Assembly (NCBI GenBank): GCA_045545575.1
Contig: JAZQBE010000067.1
Span: 1 to 24,771, forward strand
Source: Shuttleworthia sp045545575
GTDB lineage: Bacteria > Bacillota > Clostridia > Lachnospirales > Lachnospiraceae
Direction of reading: 5' to 3'
DNA length: 24,771 bases
In this document: piece after piece, positions 14,532-22,873 of the stretch
How the letters are laid out: each line of letters starts with the position of its first letter
Numbering within the stretch: position 1 is the first letter of the stretch
Translations under genes and position numbers: made by a program
Notes under the pieces: model-generated
Told to the model about the DNA's origin: nothing
The model's database searches: none
The model's input: only the letters and a program-made list of their open reading frames with translations

Positions 14532-17375
14532 CTACTGCTGTGCTGTCTTCCATTCCCAGGTCCCGCTGCCGGCGGTAAAGACTGCCCGCCCGTCTTCATG
14601 CACGGCGTCCGGAAACGCCTCGCGGATCCGTTCCGTGTCCTCTGTCGACGCGGGGATGCGGATGACAGCCGTCGTATTTGCCGGAATCGCGGCCCGAAGG
14701 GTGAACTGACCGTCTGCCGTTTCCCAGGACGAGCGGATCCGGCCGTAGGGGCTTTCAAAAACAGCAGACGCTTCCGTAAACGAGCCTCCCGCGAGGGGCG
14801 CAATCTCAAAGGTATGATAACCCGGATCTGCAATATGCAGCCGGATGCCCGCCACGCGCTCGAACAGGAAGTGGCAGACCGCCCCGTAACTGTAGTGGTT
14901 GAAGGACCCGGTGTGGGTATCCATCCCGCACCATTCCTCCAGAATAGTGGTCGCGCCCTTTTTCACGTTGTACAGCCAGGACGGCGCGTCTTCCTGCTCC
15001 AGCAGCGCAAACGCCAGATCGCTGCGGCCGGCGTCGCAGAGGACGCCGAGCAGATACGGCGTCGCCAGAAATCCGGTGTTCAGATGGCATCCGCAGGCTT
15101 CCACCGTCTTTGTGAGATCTGCCTGCACCGCGGCCCGGTGCGCTTCGTCGCACAGGTCAAAGGCCAGTGCGCGCACCGCCGGCGCCTGCCGGCCGGGCTT
15201 GATCTGTCCGTTTTCGCGGATCAGATAGCGGTTGAACATCGTTTTTACCTTCTGCGCCTTTGCCGCGTAGAAGGCGGCGTCCGCTTCCTCCCCGAGGATC
15301 TGCGCAATCTGTGAAAACAGCTTCGTGCTGTAATACAGATAGCATGTGGGCACCTCCGGGTCCGGGTTTGTGAACTTCTGGATCATCCGCTCCATTTCCC
15401 CGGCGGTTCCCACGTCCGCTTCCAGCCATTCGCCCCAGTGGAACTCGGTGTCCCAGATGTAATCCGCGTCCCGTTCGCCGTCTGTCACATGATGGTACTC
15501 CGGCTCGTTTTCCCGGGCAGGGTTGGGGTTTTTCGCCTTGGCGAACATGTAATCCACGTGCTTTTTCATGCAGCCGTACTGGTTCTTCAGGATCTGCGGA
15601 TCCCCGTAGCACAGGTACATGGTCCAGGGATTGATCACGGCCGCGTCCGACCAGCCGGCGGATCCGTCCGCCACGTCCTGTTCTTCGCCGCCGCCGGTGT
15701 ACATCATCAGAACCATCTGGTCCGTCACCGACAGCTCGGTCTGACCTTCGACGCGTGCGAGGAATTCCTGCTTTTTGCGCTCGTTCTCTTCCGGATTCTG
15801 GCCGCCGGCGGGCAGGATGCTTTTCAGCTTGCCGCTTTTGGCCTGGTCGCAGGTGAAATCCTGCATCCATTTTTCAAAGAACGGGTAGACGTTCATGAAA
15901 TCCGCCGCCGTCCGGCAGTACACCTGCGAATCCCCGGTCCAGGGGCTGCGTTCGCGGGTCGGACAGTCCGTCGGCACGTCCAGGTAATTGCTCTTCTGGC
16001 TCCATCGGCTGTTTTTCACCAGCTGGTTGATCAGAGGGTTGGAACAGGTAAAGTCCCCGGTCTCCTCCAGCGCGGAGTACACGGCATGCGCCGTGAAATC
16101 ACCCGGAAGAATCGGGCCGTCGTACCCTTCCAGCTTCACATAGCGGAAGCCGAAGACGGAAAACGTCGGCGAAAAGGTCTCCGCCGGCGCGCCCTTTGCG
16201 ATGTAGCGCACCTCCTGAAAATGCTCCTGGACGAACATGTCGTCGCCCAGCAGGTTCTGCAGGCTGAACACGCCGTCTTTGATGTCCTCTCCGTGGGTCA
16301 GGACGATCTCCTGCCCCGGGCGGCAGTTTCGGAGCGTCATGGTCACGAAACCGGCCAGGTTCTGGCCGAAGTCCAGAATCCGCGCGCCAGAGGCATCGGT
16401 AAATTCCCGCGCTTCAAATGTTTCCATGGCGCGCACCGGGACACTGCGCGACGCGATCAGGTGATCCTTGCGGCAGGAAATGCCTTCCGCCGGGCGGACC
16501 GCCTCCCAGCCGCTGTCGTCAAAACCGGGTTCTTTCCAGCCCGCCGGCTCCATCGACGCGTCGTACACCTCGCCGTCCCGGATATCGCACTTGCGGATCG
16601 CGCCGAAGGCGTACCGGAAGGATTCGTCTGTCCCGACGACTTCCTGGGTCCCGTCCGTGTAGGTCAGGACGATCTGTCCCAGATACTGCAGGCGGTAGCC
16701 GAAATTGTTCCTGGACGTCCCGCCCAGTTTGCCCCGCCACCAGCCGTCGCCGAGGGCGGCGGCCCAGACGTTTTCGCCTTCCGAAAGCAGGTCTGTAATG
16801 TCGTACACCTGATACTGCAGGCGCTTGTGATAGCTCGTGAAGCCTGGCTTGAAGAGATCCTTTGTGCCCCGCGCGCCGTTCAGCCAGAATTCATACAGGC
16901 CGTGGGCCGTCTGGTAAATACGCGCCTTTTTCAGACCGCTGCGGACCTGAAAGCGTCTGCGCAGATACGGCGCCGGCTGAAAGGCCTGGTAATCCTCCTG
17001 ACGCACCGGTTCGATCCAGCCGCAGTTCCAGTCCGCCTCGGAAAGAAGGCCCATTTCAAAGGACTGCCAGGCGCTGGCCGCGGTCTCTTCGCCCCCATCG
17101 CCGGCGGCCGTCACCTCCACACGGAAGACGACGCGCTGCGTGCTTCGCAGTTCGGGTCCTTCCCAGCGGATCAGGCGGGACGCGGCATCGTTTCGGATGC
17201 CGCTGTCCCAAAGGAGGGTGCTGTCCGCGGTTTCGTCAAAGGCTGTCAGCCTCCAGGAAACCTGTTTCACATTGCGGTCGCTGCTTTGCAGTTTCCACGA
17301 AAAGCGGGGACAGTCTGCATCCAGACCGACGGGATCTGTTAAGTATTCGGTTGTGACATCCGTAATCTGAAGCAT
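14532..17375 (-). CDS. Alpha-L-rhamnosidase, GH78
   Basis: This enzyme releases terminal alpha-L-rhamnose from plant glycosides or pectic side chains. The start MLQITDVTTEYLTDPVGLD has GGGAGGA upstream and gives 947 residues, a usual length. N-terminal beta domains (~1-440) include GLYEFWLNG and GDGWWRGKLG. The catalytic six-hairpin barrel contains VPTDCPTRERSPWTGDSQ. Its D470, E475 and D482 have exactly the spacing of D567, E572 and D579 of the Bacillus enzyme RhaB. A later TTILEEWCGMDTHTGSFNH supplies the second carboxylate (near E813, equivalent to RhaB E841). A C-terminal beta domain closes the protein. No signal peptide is seen, so it acts inside the cell. It starts 17 bases after SBP2 and ends 11 bases before the GH35-like start. 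Confidence 0.94.
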   Translation of the reverse strand: MLQITDVTTEYLTDPVGLDADCPRFSWKLQSSDRNVKQVSWRLTAFDETADSTLLWDSGIRNDAASRLIRWEGPELRSTQRVVFRVEVTAAGDGGEETAASAWQSFEMGLLSEADWNCGWIEPVRQEDYQAFQPAPYLRRRFQVRSGLKKARIYQTAHGLYEFWLNGARGTKDLFKPGFTSYHKRLQYQVYDITDLLSEGENVWAAALGDGWWRGKLGGTSRNNFGYRLQYLGQIVLTYTDGTQEVVGTDESFRYAFGAIRKCDIRDGEVYDASMEPAGWKEPGFDDSGWEAVRPAEGISCRKDHLIASRSVPVRAMETFEAREFTDASGARILDFGQNLAGFVTMTLRNCRPGQEIVLTHGEDIKDGVFSLQNLLGDDMFVQEHFQEVRYIAKGAPAETFSPTFSVFGFRYVKLEGYDGPILPGDFTAHAVYSALEETGDFTCSNPLINQLVKNSRWSQKSNYLDVPTDCPTRERSPWTGDSQVYCRTAADFMNVYPFFEKWMQDFTCDQAKSGKLKSILPAGGQNPEENERKKQEFLARVEGQTELSVTDQMVLMMYTGGGEEQDVADGSAGWSDAAVINPWTMYLCYGDPQILKNQYGCMKKHVDYMFAKAKNPNPARENEPEYHHVTDGERDADYIWDTEFHWGEWLEADVGTAGEMERMIQKFTNPDPEVPTCYLYYSTKLFSQIAQILGEEADAAFYAAKAQKVKTMFNRYLIRENGQIKPGRQAPAVRALAFDLCDEAHRAAVQADLTKTVEACGCHLNTGFLATPYLLGVLCDAGRSDLAFALLEQEDAPSWLYNVKKGATTILEEWCGMDTHTGSFNHYSYGAVCHFLFERVAGIRLHIADPGYHTFEIAPLAGGSFTEASAVFESPYGRIRSSWETADGQFTLRAAIPANTTAVIRIPASTEDTERIREAFPDAVHEDGRAVFTAGSGTWEWKTAQQ

Positions 17376-17392
17376 GCTGTCCTCCCGGGCCG

Positions 17393-19288
17393 TCACTTGT
17401 TTCCGGCCGCTTCGTTTAAGTACCCGCAGATCGTATCCACACCAAAGCTTTCCACGGTATCGACGTAGTCCTGCCATACGGCGTCGTCATCGATGTCCAG
17501 CTCGCCCTTGACGAACTGCGGAATCACCTGGGCGGTATAGGTTCCGGTGTTGGTCATGACCATGCTCTGTTCCTGGGCCTGGTCCGTCGAAAGCTTGTCG
17601 CCGAGCAGTCCGGTATAGGCAGAGGCCTCATACATATTGGCCATTTCCATGTTGTGTTCAAAGTTTCCTTTGTAGCCGTAATCCACGTTTTCCAACCAGG
17701 ACATGCCCACCGGGATGCGGACCATGTTTAAAGCCACCTTTAAGCTGTCGTCGATGTTCTGGATTTCCGTGCGAAGATACCATTCCTCGCCGTCGCGCTC
17801 TTCGACGGCATATCCGCCGTGAAGGCCGTTTTCCGTGTAAAGATTGCTCACGCCGGCGGCGTCCAGTTCCGAAACCATGTCGTTGCTTAAGCCGAGGTAG
17901 CGGAGCATGCCGCCTTCTTTGCTGTAAAGGTAATCCAACGCGGTGAACAGGGTCGGCAGATCCTTCTTCTCCGCTTTGTTTGTAATCGCGGCGCCCAGGA
18001 ACGCCAGGGAATTCTCATAGAACATCGTCGGCTCGTGATTCTGGCAGCTTTCGTCGCCGTACACGTCGTTGATCGGCTGGGGCGCGGCCATCACGCAGAT
18101 GCCCTCCGTGTAGGGGCTGGTGCCGGTGTCGAGGTTGGATCCCCACTGGGCCACCATGCCGTACCAGAGGCCGACCGACCCGGTGTACACGTGTTCCGGA
18201 TCCAGCAGGAACCACATCGTATCCATCGGGAATTCCTCGAAGGTCGGGTTGATCCAGCCGTTCTCATACCACTGGCGGACGCACTGCAGATAAGCGCGGG
18301 CGCTGTCGTTGGCCATGCCGAACTGCACCTTGCCGTCCTTGTCAAAGTAGTAGCCGCCGTATCCGAAGCAGACGCCGAAGCCGCTGCTCATGTCGCCGGT
18401 ATCCACATATCCGCGCGGCGGCAGCTGCAGCGCGTAGCCGTCCGTGATGCCTTCGCTTTCAAGGGCCGTCTGGAAGATGCCGAGCATCCATTCCCAGTCG
18501 CTGATGTAGTAGGGATCGGAGTTTCCGCTCGGGAAGACGACGTCGTCGCTCCATTCGCCTTCATCGTCATAGCCGCCGGTAAACGCCGCGCCGGTTTCGG
18601 GATTTTTACCGTACTTGACCAGCCAGTCGCGGCGGTAGTTGTAGCAGCCCCAGGCGTTTTCCACGGTGTTGGAGACCGTCGGCAGCTCCAGCAGGCGCTG
18701 TTCACCGTCAATTTCCGTCGTCAGCTGTTTGACGTAGTTTGGATGCGCGTCCAGCCAGGCCGTCAGGTTTGGCATGTACTCCGCGACGTAGTCGGTCAGG
18801 TCAAGGATGACGCCGTCTTCGTACAGCGACAGCGGGGACTGGCCGGCCTGGATCAGGGACAGGACGTCCGGATATTCGGCCGTGGCGAGCATGGTCGTAA
18901 AGTAATCGCTTGCGCCGTCGGTGGGCGGCTGCCAGAAATCAATCGCGATCTTCTGTCCCTTGCCGTCGCCGTCCGCGTCCCAGCTCATATCCAGCCAGCG
19001 GCGGACGCTGGGGTTGTCATTGTAATCGTCATAATACTGGGCGTCGACGTTTCCGTTTAAGACCATCGTAAAGGTATCCGCCTCGGTGATGACGTCCGCC
19101 CCGGCCTCTTCTGTGCCGCTCTCCGGTGCCCCGGTCTCCCCGGCTTCGCCGGCTTCCGGCCGGGCGCTTTCCTGCGCCGGCGCCGGATCGGCACTGCCCG
19201 TACCGCCGCATCCGGTCAGCAGGCCGCCTGCCGTCATGGCCGCGGCCAGAAGCGCCGCGAGCATCTTCTTCATGGTTTTGTTCTGCAT
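17393..19288 (-). CDS. Extracellular sugar-binding lipoprotein (SBP2), LplA/YtcQ-like
   Basis: This 631-residue ABC solute-binding lipoprotein has the N-terminus MQNKTMKKMLAALLAAAMTA, lipobox LTGC (Cys27) and a Glu/Gly/Ala-rich linker to about residue 65. The binding domain has AEYPDVLSLIQAG, RDWLVKYGKNPETGAAFTGG, FPSGNSDPYYISDWEWM and PINDVYGDESCQN, all shared with SBP1. AGGAGG precedes the ATG. It lies 41 bases after GH3 and 17 bases before the rhamnosidase, so it belongs to the same transcript and probably captures the oligosaccharide those enzymes cut. No permease gene occurs in the operon, which is unusual for this family; the membrane components must lie elsewhere. Confidence 0.9.
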   Translation of the reverse strand: MQNKTMKKMLAALLAAAMTAGGLLTGCGGTGSADPAPAQESARPEAGEAGETGAPESGTEEAGADVITEADTFTMVLNGNVDAQYYDDYNDNPSVRRWLDMSWDADGDGKGQKIAIDFWQPPTDGASDYFTTMLATAEYPDVLSLIQAGQSPLSLYEDGVILDLTDYVAEYMPNLTAWLDAHPNYVKQLTTEIDGEQRLLELPTVSNTVENAWGCYNYRRDWLVKYGKNPETGAAFTGGYDDEGEWSDDVVFPSGNSDPYYISDWEWMLGIFQTALESEGITDGYALQLPPRGYVDTGDMSSGFGVCFGYGGYYFDKDGKVQFGMANDSARAYLQCVRQWYENGWINPTFEEFPMDTMWFLLDPEHVYTGSVGLWYGMVAQWGSNLDTGTSPYTEGICVMAAPQPINDVYGDESCQNHEPTMFYENSLAFLGAAITNKAEKKDLPTLFTALDYLYSKEGGMLRYLGLSNDMVSELDAAGVSNLYTENGLHGGYAVEERDGEEWYLRTEIQNIDDSLKVALNMVRIPVGMSWLENVDYGYKGNFEHNMEMANMYEASAYTGLLGDKLSTDQAQEQSMVMTNTGTYTAQVIPQFVKGELDIDDDAVWQDYVDTVESFGVDTICGYLNEAAGNK

Positions 19289-19329
19289 CGTGTTCCTCCT
19301 TTTTTTACCTGTATCTGTCTGAGCTTCTT

Positions 19330-21693
19330 TTATGCCTCTTCCGCTTCTGCCTTTGCGATCAGGCAGCGGGTTTGATGATCAATCTCGCGGGTCTTTTCCA
19401 GGACGACCGTTCCCTCCGCAACCGGGTTTTTGCTGTCCTTGCCGATATAGAACCGGAACGTGCCTTCTTCCAGGATCCAGTGTCCGGGAACGTCGTAGAA
19501 GGACAGGATATCCAGGTTGAACGAAAACCGTACGCGCTTTGTCTGACCGGGCGCTAAGGTGATCCGCGCAAAGCCGATCAGCTCTTCCGCCGGGCGGACG
19601 ATGGAAGCCGTCGGGTCCGCTCCGTAAAGCTGGACGACCTCGTCGCCGGTCACATCGCCCGTATTCGTAACGGAAACCGTTGCGGTGATGTCATCGTTTT
19701 CGTCCTTCGCGAGGGTGAAATCACTGTAAGCAAAGGTTGTGTAGCTTAAGCCGTACCCGAAGGGCAGCCGTGCGCGCATGTCCAGGTCGCGGTAGCCGCG
19801 CTTGACGATGGCGCCGTTGGCGAAGGATGCCTGATCCGTTCCGCGGTTCAGGTAGTGGGACACCGGCCCGTGGGCCGCGCTGCGGGGCACGTCCATCTGC
19901 AGACGGCCGCCCGGATTGTTCAGGCCGCAAATCGTCTCGGCGATGGCAATGCCGCCGTAGGTGCAGGGAATCCAGGCTTCCAGAATTGCCGGCACGTTTT
20001 CGTAAATCCATTCGCTGACCACCGGACGCACGTCCGTGTGCACCAGCACGATCTTCGGATTGACCTCGTAAACGGCGCGCAGCAGATCCTCCTGGCAGCC
20101 CGGCAGGCCGATGTCGGTGCTGTCGATGCCTTCACCGCTGGTGCAGTGGAGGCCCCAGCCGTTGCGTCCGCCTAAGGTCATGATGACCACGTCCGCGTCC
20201 TTTGCCGCTGCCTGCGCCGCCGCGAAATCGTTCTTTTCGCTTCCGACGTAATCGCAGCCTTCCGTCCAGGTCAGATTCGGATAGAACTCCTGCAGGGCTT
20301 CCACCGTCGTCTTCACGTCCGGGTAAATCGCCCGGAGCAGGTCGTCCGTGACATGCAGATCCAGGGTTTCCTCTTCAAAGCCGGCCGTAAATTCCTCGAT
20401 GCCGGGCTGGTCTGTCGCGTCGCCGACGCCGGCCATGGCGCTCCTGCCGGTGAACATCATGTCCATGCCGCCGGCGATGGTGTAGCATCCGTAGAAGGCG
20501 CGGGGCGTCGATCCCATCGGGCCGATCACGGCGATCTTCTGCGTGCGGTCCGTCAGCGGAAGCAGCCCCTCGTTTTTTGTCAGCGTCATCGTCTTTTTTG
20601 CCGCTTCGCAGGATTTCTGATTGTTTTGTGTATTGTCAAAAGCCGCCAGCTGATCCGGCGTGGCAAAGGGGTGTTCGAACAGGCCCAGCTCGTATTTGAG
20701 GGTCAGCACCCGTTCCACGGCGCGGTCGACATGCGCAGCGTCGAAGGTGCCGTTTTCCGCGTCCTGCGCCAGCTTCCCGCTGTAACCGAGACGATTAGGG
20801 AACTCCATGTCCAGACCGGCGGACAGGCACATCTTTCCGGCCTCCGTGATATCCTCCGTGCAGGCGAAGACGGTGCGCACACGGTCGACGGAACCGTAGT
20901 CGCTGACCACTACGCCCTCAAATCCCAGGTCGTCGCGCAGCAGATCCGTCAGCAGTTCTTTGCTGGCACAGACAGGCTTGCCATCGTATTCACTGTAGCT
21001 GTTCATGACGCCGCGGGCTTTCGCGCCGCGGATCGCCATCTCAAAGGGGCGGGCGAAGTTCTCACGCAAGTCACGGGCACTCACCACCGTCTGCGCCATA
21101 TTCAGGCCGCCCATCGTTGCCGAGTAGCCGAGGAAGTGCTTTAAGGTCGCGGCATTTCCGTATCCGGATTCCGTCTCCTTCTGCATGCCGCGCACAAACG
21201 CGGAACCGAAGGCGCCGCAGAGAACCGGATCGCCGCCGTAGGTTTCACCCAGGCGCCCCCAGCGCAGGTCGCGGGCCACGTCGAGCACGGGTGAGAGTGC
21301 GTGGTGGATGCCGACGGCCTGCATCTGGCGGCTGTTGATGGATGCCATCTCTTCTGCGATGGACGGATCAAAGGTCGCCCCGAGGGAAATCGACAGCGGG
21401 AACTGACTGGAGCCGGACACCAGCGGACCGGCCAGCGCCTCGCAGTGGAACATCACCGGAATCTTGTGGCGGGAGTTCGCAAGAACGTACTCCTGTACCC
21501 GGCGGATATCCTCCGCGATCTGATCCGGCGTACCGCCTAAGACCGGCATCGCGCCGATGCCGTCTTCGATGCCGAGGGTCTCCGGGGTCTTCAGATCCGC
21601 CGGCATCAGGCAGCAAAGCTGCCGCACTTTTTCTTCCATGGTCATGTCTGCCATCAGTTCGCGAACACGACTTCTGATCTCTTCTCTGTTCAT
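19330..21693 (-). CDS. GH3 beta-glycosidase (beta-glucosidase or beta-xylosidase type)
   Basis: GH3 enzymes remove terminal beta-linked glucose, xylose or related sugars. The MNREEIRSRV start has GGGAGGGG upstream and gives 787 residues; the open frame to 21846 runs across the promoter and is rejected. The TIM-barrel domain includes MTMEEKVRQL, HHALSPVLDVARDLRWGRLGETYGGDP, TLKHFLGYSA and GFEGVVVSDYGSVDRV, with candidate nucleophile D265. The alpha/beta sandwich domain (KIAVIGPMGSTPRAFYG, VIMTLGGRNGWG) follows. A fibronectin-III-like C-terminal domain begins near DLDMRARLPFGYGLSYTTF. There is no signal peptide, so it is cytoplasmic. It is the first gene of the operon with SBP2, GH78 and GH35. 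The exact sugar specificity cannot be read from sequence by eye. Confidence 0.92.
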   Translation of the reverse strand: MNREEIRSRVRELMADMTMEEKVRQLCCLMPADLKTPETLGIEDGIGAMPVLGGTPDQIAEDIRRVQEYVLANSRHKIPVMFHCEALAGPLVSGSSQFPLSISLGATFDPSIAEEMASINSRQMQAVGIHHALSPVLDVARDLRWGRLGETYGGDPVLCGAFGSAFVRGMQKETESGYGNAATLKHFLGYSATMGGLNMAQTVVSARDLRENFARPFEMAIRGAKARGVMNSYSEYDGKPVCASKELLTDLLRDDLGFEGVVVSDYGSVDRVRTVFACTEDITEAGKMCLSAGLDMEFPNRLGYSGKLAQDAENGTFDAAHVDRAVERVLTLKYELGLFEHPFATPDQLAAFDNTQNNQKSCEAAKKTMTLTKNEGLLPLTDRTQKIAVIGPMGSTPRAFYGCYTIAGGMDMMFTGRSAMAGVGDATDQPGIEEFTAGFEEETLDLHVTDDLLRAIYPDVKTTVEALQEFYPNLTWTEGCDYVGSEKNDFAAAQAAAKDADVVIMTLGGRNGWGLHCTSGEGIDSTDIGLPGCQEDLLRAVYEVNPKIVLVHTDVRPVVSEWIYENVPAILEAWIPCTYGGIAIAETICGLNNPGGRLQMDVPRSAAHGPVSHYLNRGTDQASFANGAIVKRGYRDLDMRARLPFGYGLSYTTFAYSDFTLAKDENDDITATVSVTNTGDVTGDEVVQLYGADPTASIVRPAEELIGFARITLAPGQTKRVRFSFNLDILSFYDVPGHWILEEGTFRFYIGKDSKNPVAEGTVVLEKTREIDHQTRCLIAKAEAEEA

Positions 21694-21754
21694 CTGTCCC
21701 CTCCCGCCTTTGTGTGATTTGTTTCCTGTTTTGCGTTTTTTGCTGTGTCGTCGA

Positions 21755-21783
21755 TTGACATGGTCATTATAGTCTGATAGGAT
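21755..21783 (+). promoter_or_regulatory. Promoter of the cupin-AraC regulator
   Basis: A perfect TTGACA (21755-21760) and TAGGAT (21778-21783) are 17 bases apart. The leader to the ATG at 21848 is about 58 bases. The spacer contains the -10 of the oppositely directed operon promoter. Confidence 0.65.
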
Positions 21784-21794
21784 CGGGGTGCCTA
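21766..21794 (-). promoter_or_regulatory. Promoter of the GH3-SBP2-GH78-GH35 operon
   Basis: On the minus strand TAGGCA (21789-21794) and a perfect TATAAT (21766-21771) are 17 bases apart. It overlaps the regulator promoter by about 18 bases, so the two cannot be occupied by polymerase at the same time. The leader to GH3 is about 65 bases. Confidence 0.6.
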
Positions 21795-21847
21795 TATCAA
21801 ACCTTGCGCCGCATTTATGGTATCTTGCTGTTCTATGGAGAAGCATT

Positions 21848-22858
21848 ATGTTTGAGAAGTATCCGTTCGTTCACTGTGATGTCACCGATCCGCTCACGGC
21901 AAACACCGGGGACCGCATCGAGGCCAGCCTGGAGCGCACGCTGTCTTCTCCCGGGTCCTCGCTCCCGACCGGAGAGGCGTATTCCGATCTGTCTTCAGAA
22001 ATGCGCGGCGCCCGGTACTGTATCACCGGCAGTTTTGATTTTTTGCTTCCGCCGGTGACCATAGAAGCTTCCGCTTCGCCGGTGCCCGCCGGCCTGGAGG
22101 TGCAGATGTTTCTCGTCATGGACTCCACGCCGGCGTACTTTACCCACCGCGACTTCTATGAATCCCTGATGCTGTCCTATACCTATGCCGGCAAGGGGCA
22201 ACTGCTGTATGAAGGAAAGACCTATGATCAGACGCCCGGCACCGGTTTTCTGATCGACTGCCGCAAACCGCAGGAATACCGCACCACGGGCGATCACTGG
22301 CAGCATGCCGACCTGCACCTCTGGGGCCGGCGGGGAGACGACCTCTGCCGCTGCGCCGCACAGAACGGTCTGGTGCTGTTTTCCCTGGCAGATGCCGCGT
22401 ATACCCGGCTGATGGAAGAATTCCTGGACGCGTATATCTACTTCTCGGATCTGCATGATCTATATGTGGAGGACGCCCTCGCCCACTTGTTTTTCAGTGT
22501 TTTAAAAAGCGCGGAAAAGGAAGGCGTCTCCCGCATCCCGCTGACGTATAAATACATGATCCGGTATATGGAATCGAACTATATGCGGCCGCTCTCGCTT
22601 GACGACCTGTCGGAGCTGTTTCATGTCAGCAAATATCACCTGTCCCGGGAGTTCCGCAGGTACACGAGCCATTCACCGATGGAATACCTGATCACGCTGC
22701 GGACGAATCACGCCCTCCTGCTGCTTGCGCAGTCCGACCTTTCAGTGGAAAGAATCGCTCTGGAATCCGGCTTTTCCAATATGTCGAACTTTATTGCCCA
22801 AATCAAAAAAAAGACGGGGTTGACCCCGTCAGCGTTTCGGAAATATGTAAGAGCGTGA
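21848..22858 (+). CDS. AraC-family regulator with N-terminal cupin domain
   Basis: This 336-residue regulator probably controls the divergent glycosidase operon. The start MFEKYPF has GGAG 7 bases upstream; an earlier ATG at 21788 overlaps the promoter. An arm of about 90 residues precedes a cupin-like sugar-sensing segment (AGKGQLLYEGKTYDQTPGTG through HWQHADLHLWG). The C-terminal ~100 residues form the AraC double helix-turn-helix: MRPLSLDDLSELFHVSKYHL, SREFRRYTSHSPMEYL, then VERIALESGFSNMSNF and TGLTPSAFRKY. The effector is probably a sugar released by the operon, such as rhamnose, but this is inference. The segment encoding TGLTP doubles as a terminator for the convergent gene. Confidence 0.88.
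   Translation: MFEKYPFVHCDVTDPLTANTGDRIEASLERTLSSPGSSLPTGEAYSDLSSEMRGARYCITGSFDFLLPPVTIEASASPVPAGLEVQMFLVMDSTPAYFTHRDFYESLMLSYTYAGKGQLLYEGKTYDQTPGTGFLIDCRKPQEYRTTGDHWQHADLHLWGRRGDDLCRCAAQNGLVLFSLADAAYTRLMEEFLDAYIYFSDLHDLYVEDALAHLFFSVLKSAEKEGVSRIPLTYKYMIRYMESNYMRPLSLDDLSELFHVSKYHLSREFRRYTSHSPMEYLITLRTNHALLLLAQSDLSVERIALESGFSNMSNFIAQIKKKTGLTPSAFRKYVRA
22805..22830 (-). terminator. Minus-strand terminator inside the cupin-AraC coding region
   Basis: On the minus strand GACGGGG TCAA CCCCGTC is followed at once by eight T (22805-22812 on the plus strand). It is 44 bases past the stop of the converging nuclease-like gene and is the best terminator for it. The same bases encode the KKKTGLTPS part of the AraC domain. 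Confidence 0.8.
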
Positions 22859-22873
22859 GAAAACCGTTTGCGG

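Noticed and set aside
15438..17342. Long plus-strand open frame of 634 codons
   Set aside because: It is antisense to the GH78 gene, has no ribosome site or family motif, and reflects GC-rich third positions.
21694..21846. N-terminal extension of GH3 by 51 residues
   Set aside because: It reads through both overlapping promoters, and a good ribosome site precedes the ATG at 21693.
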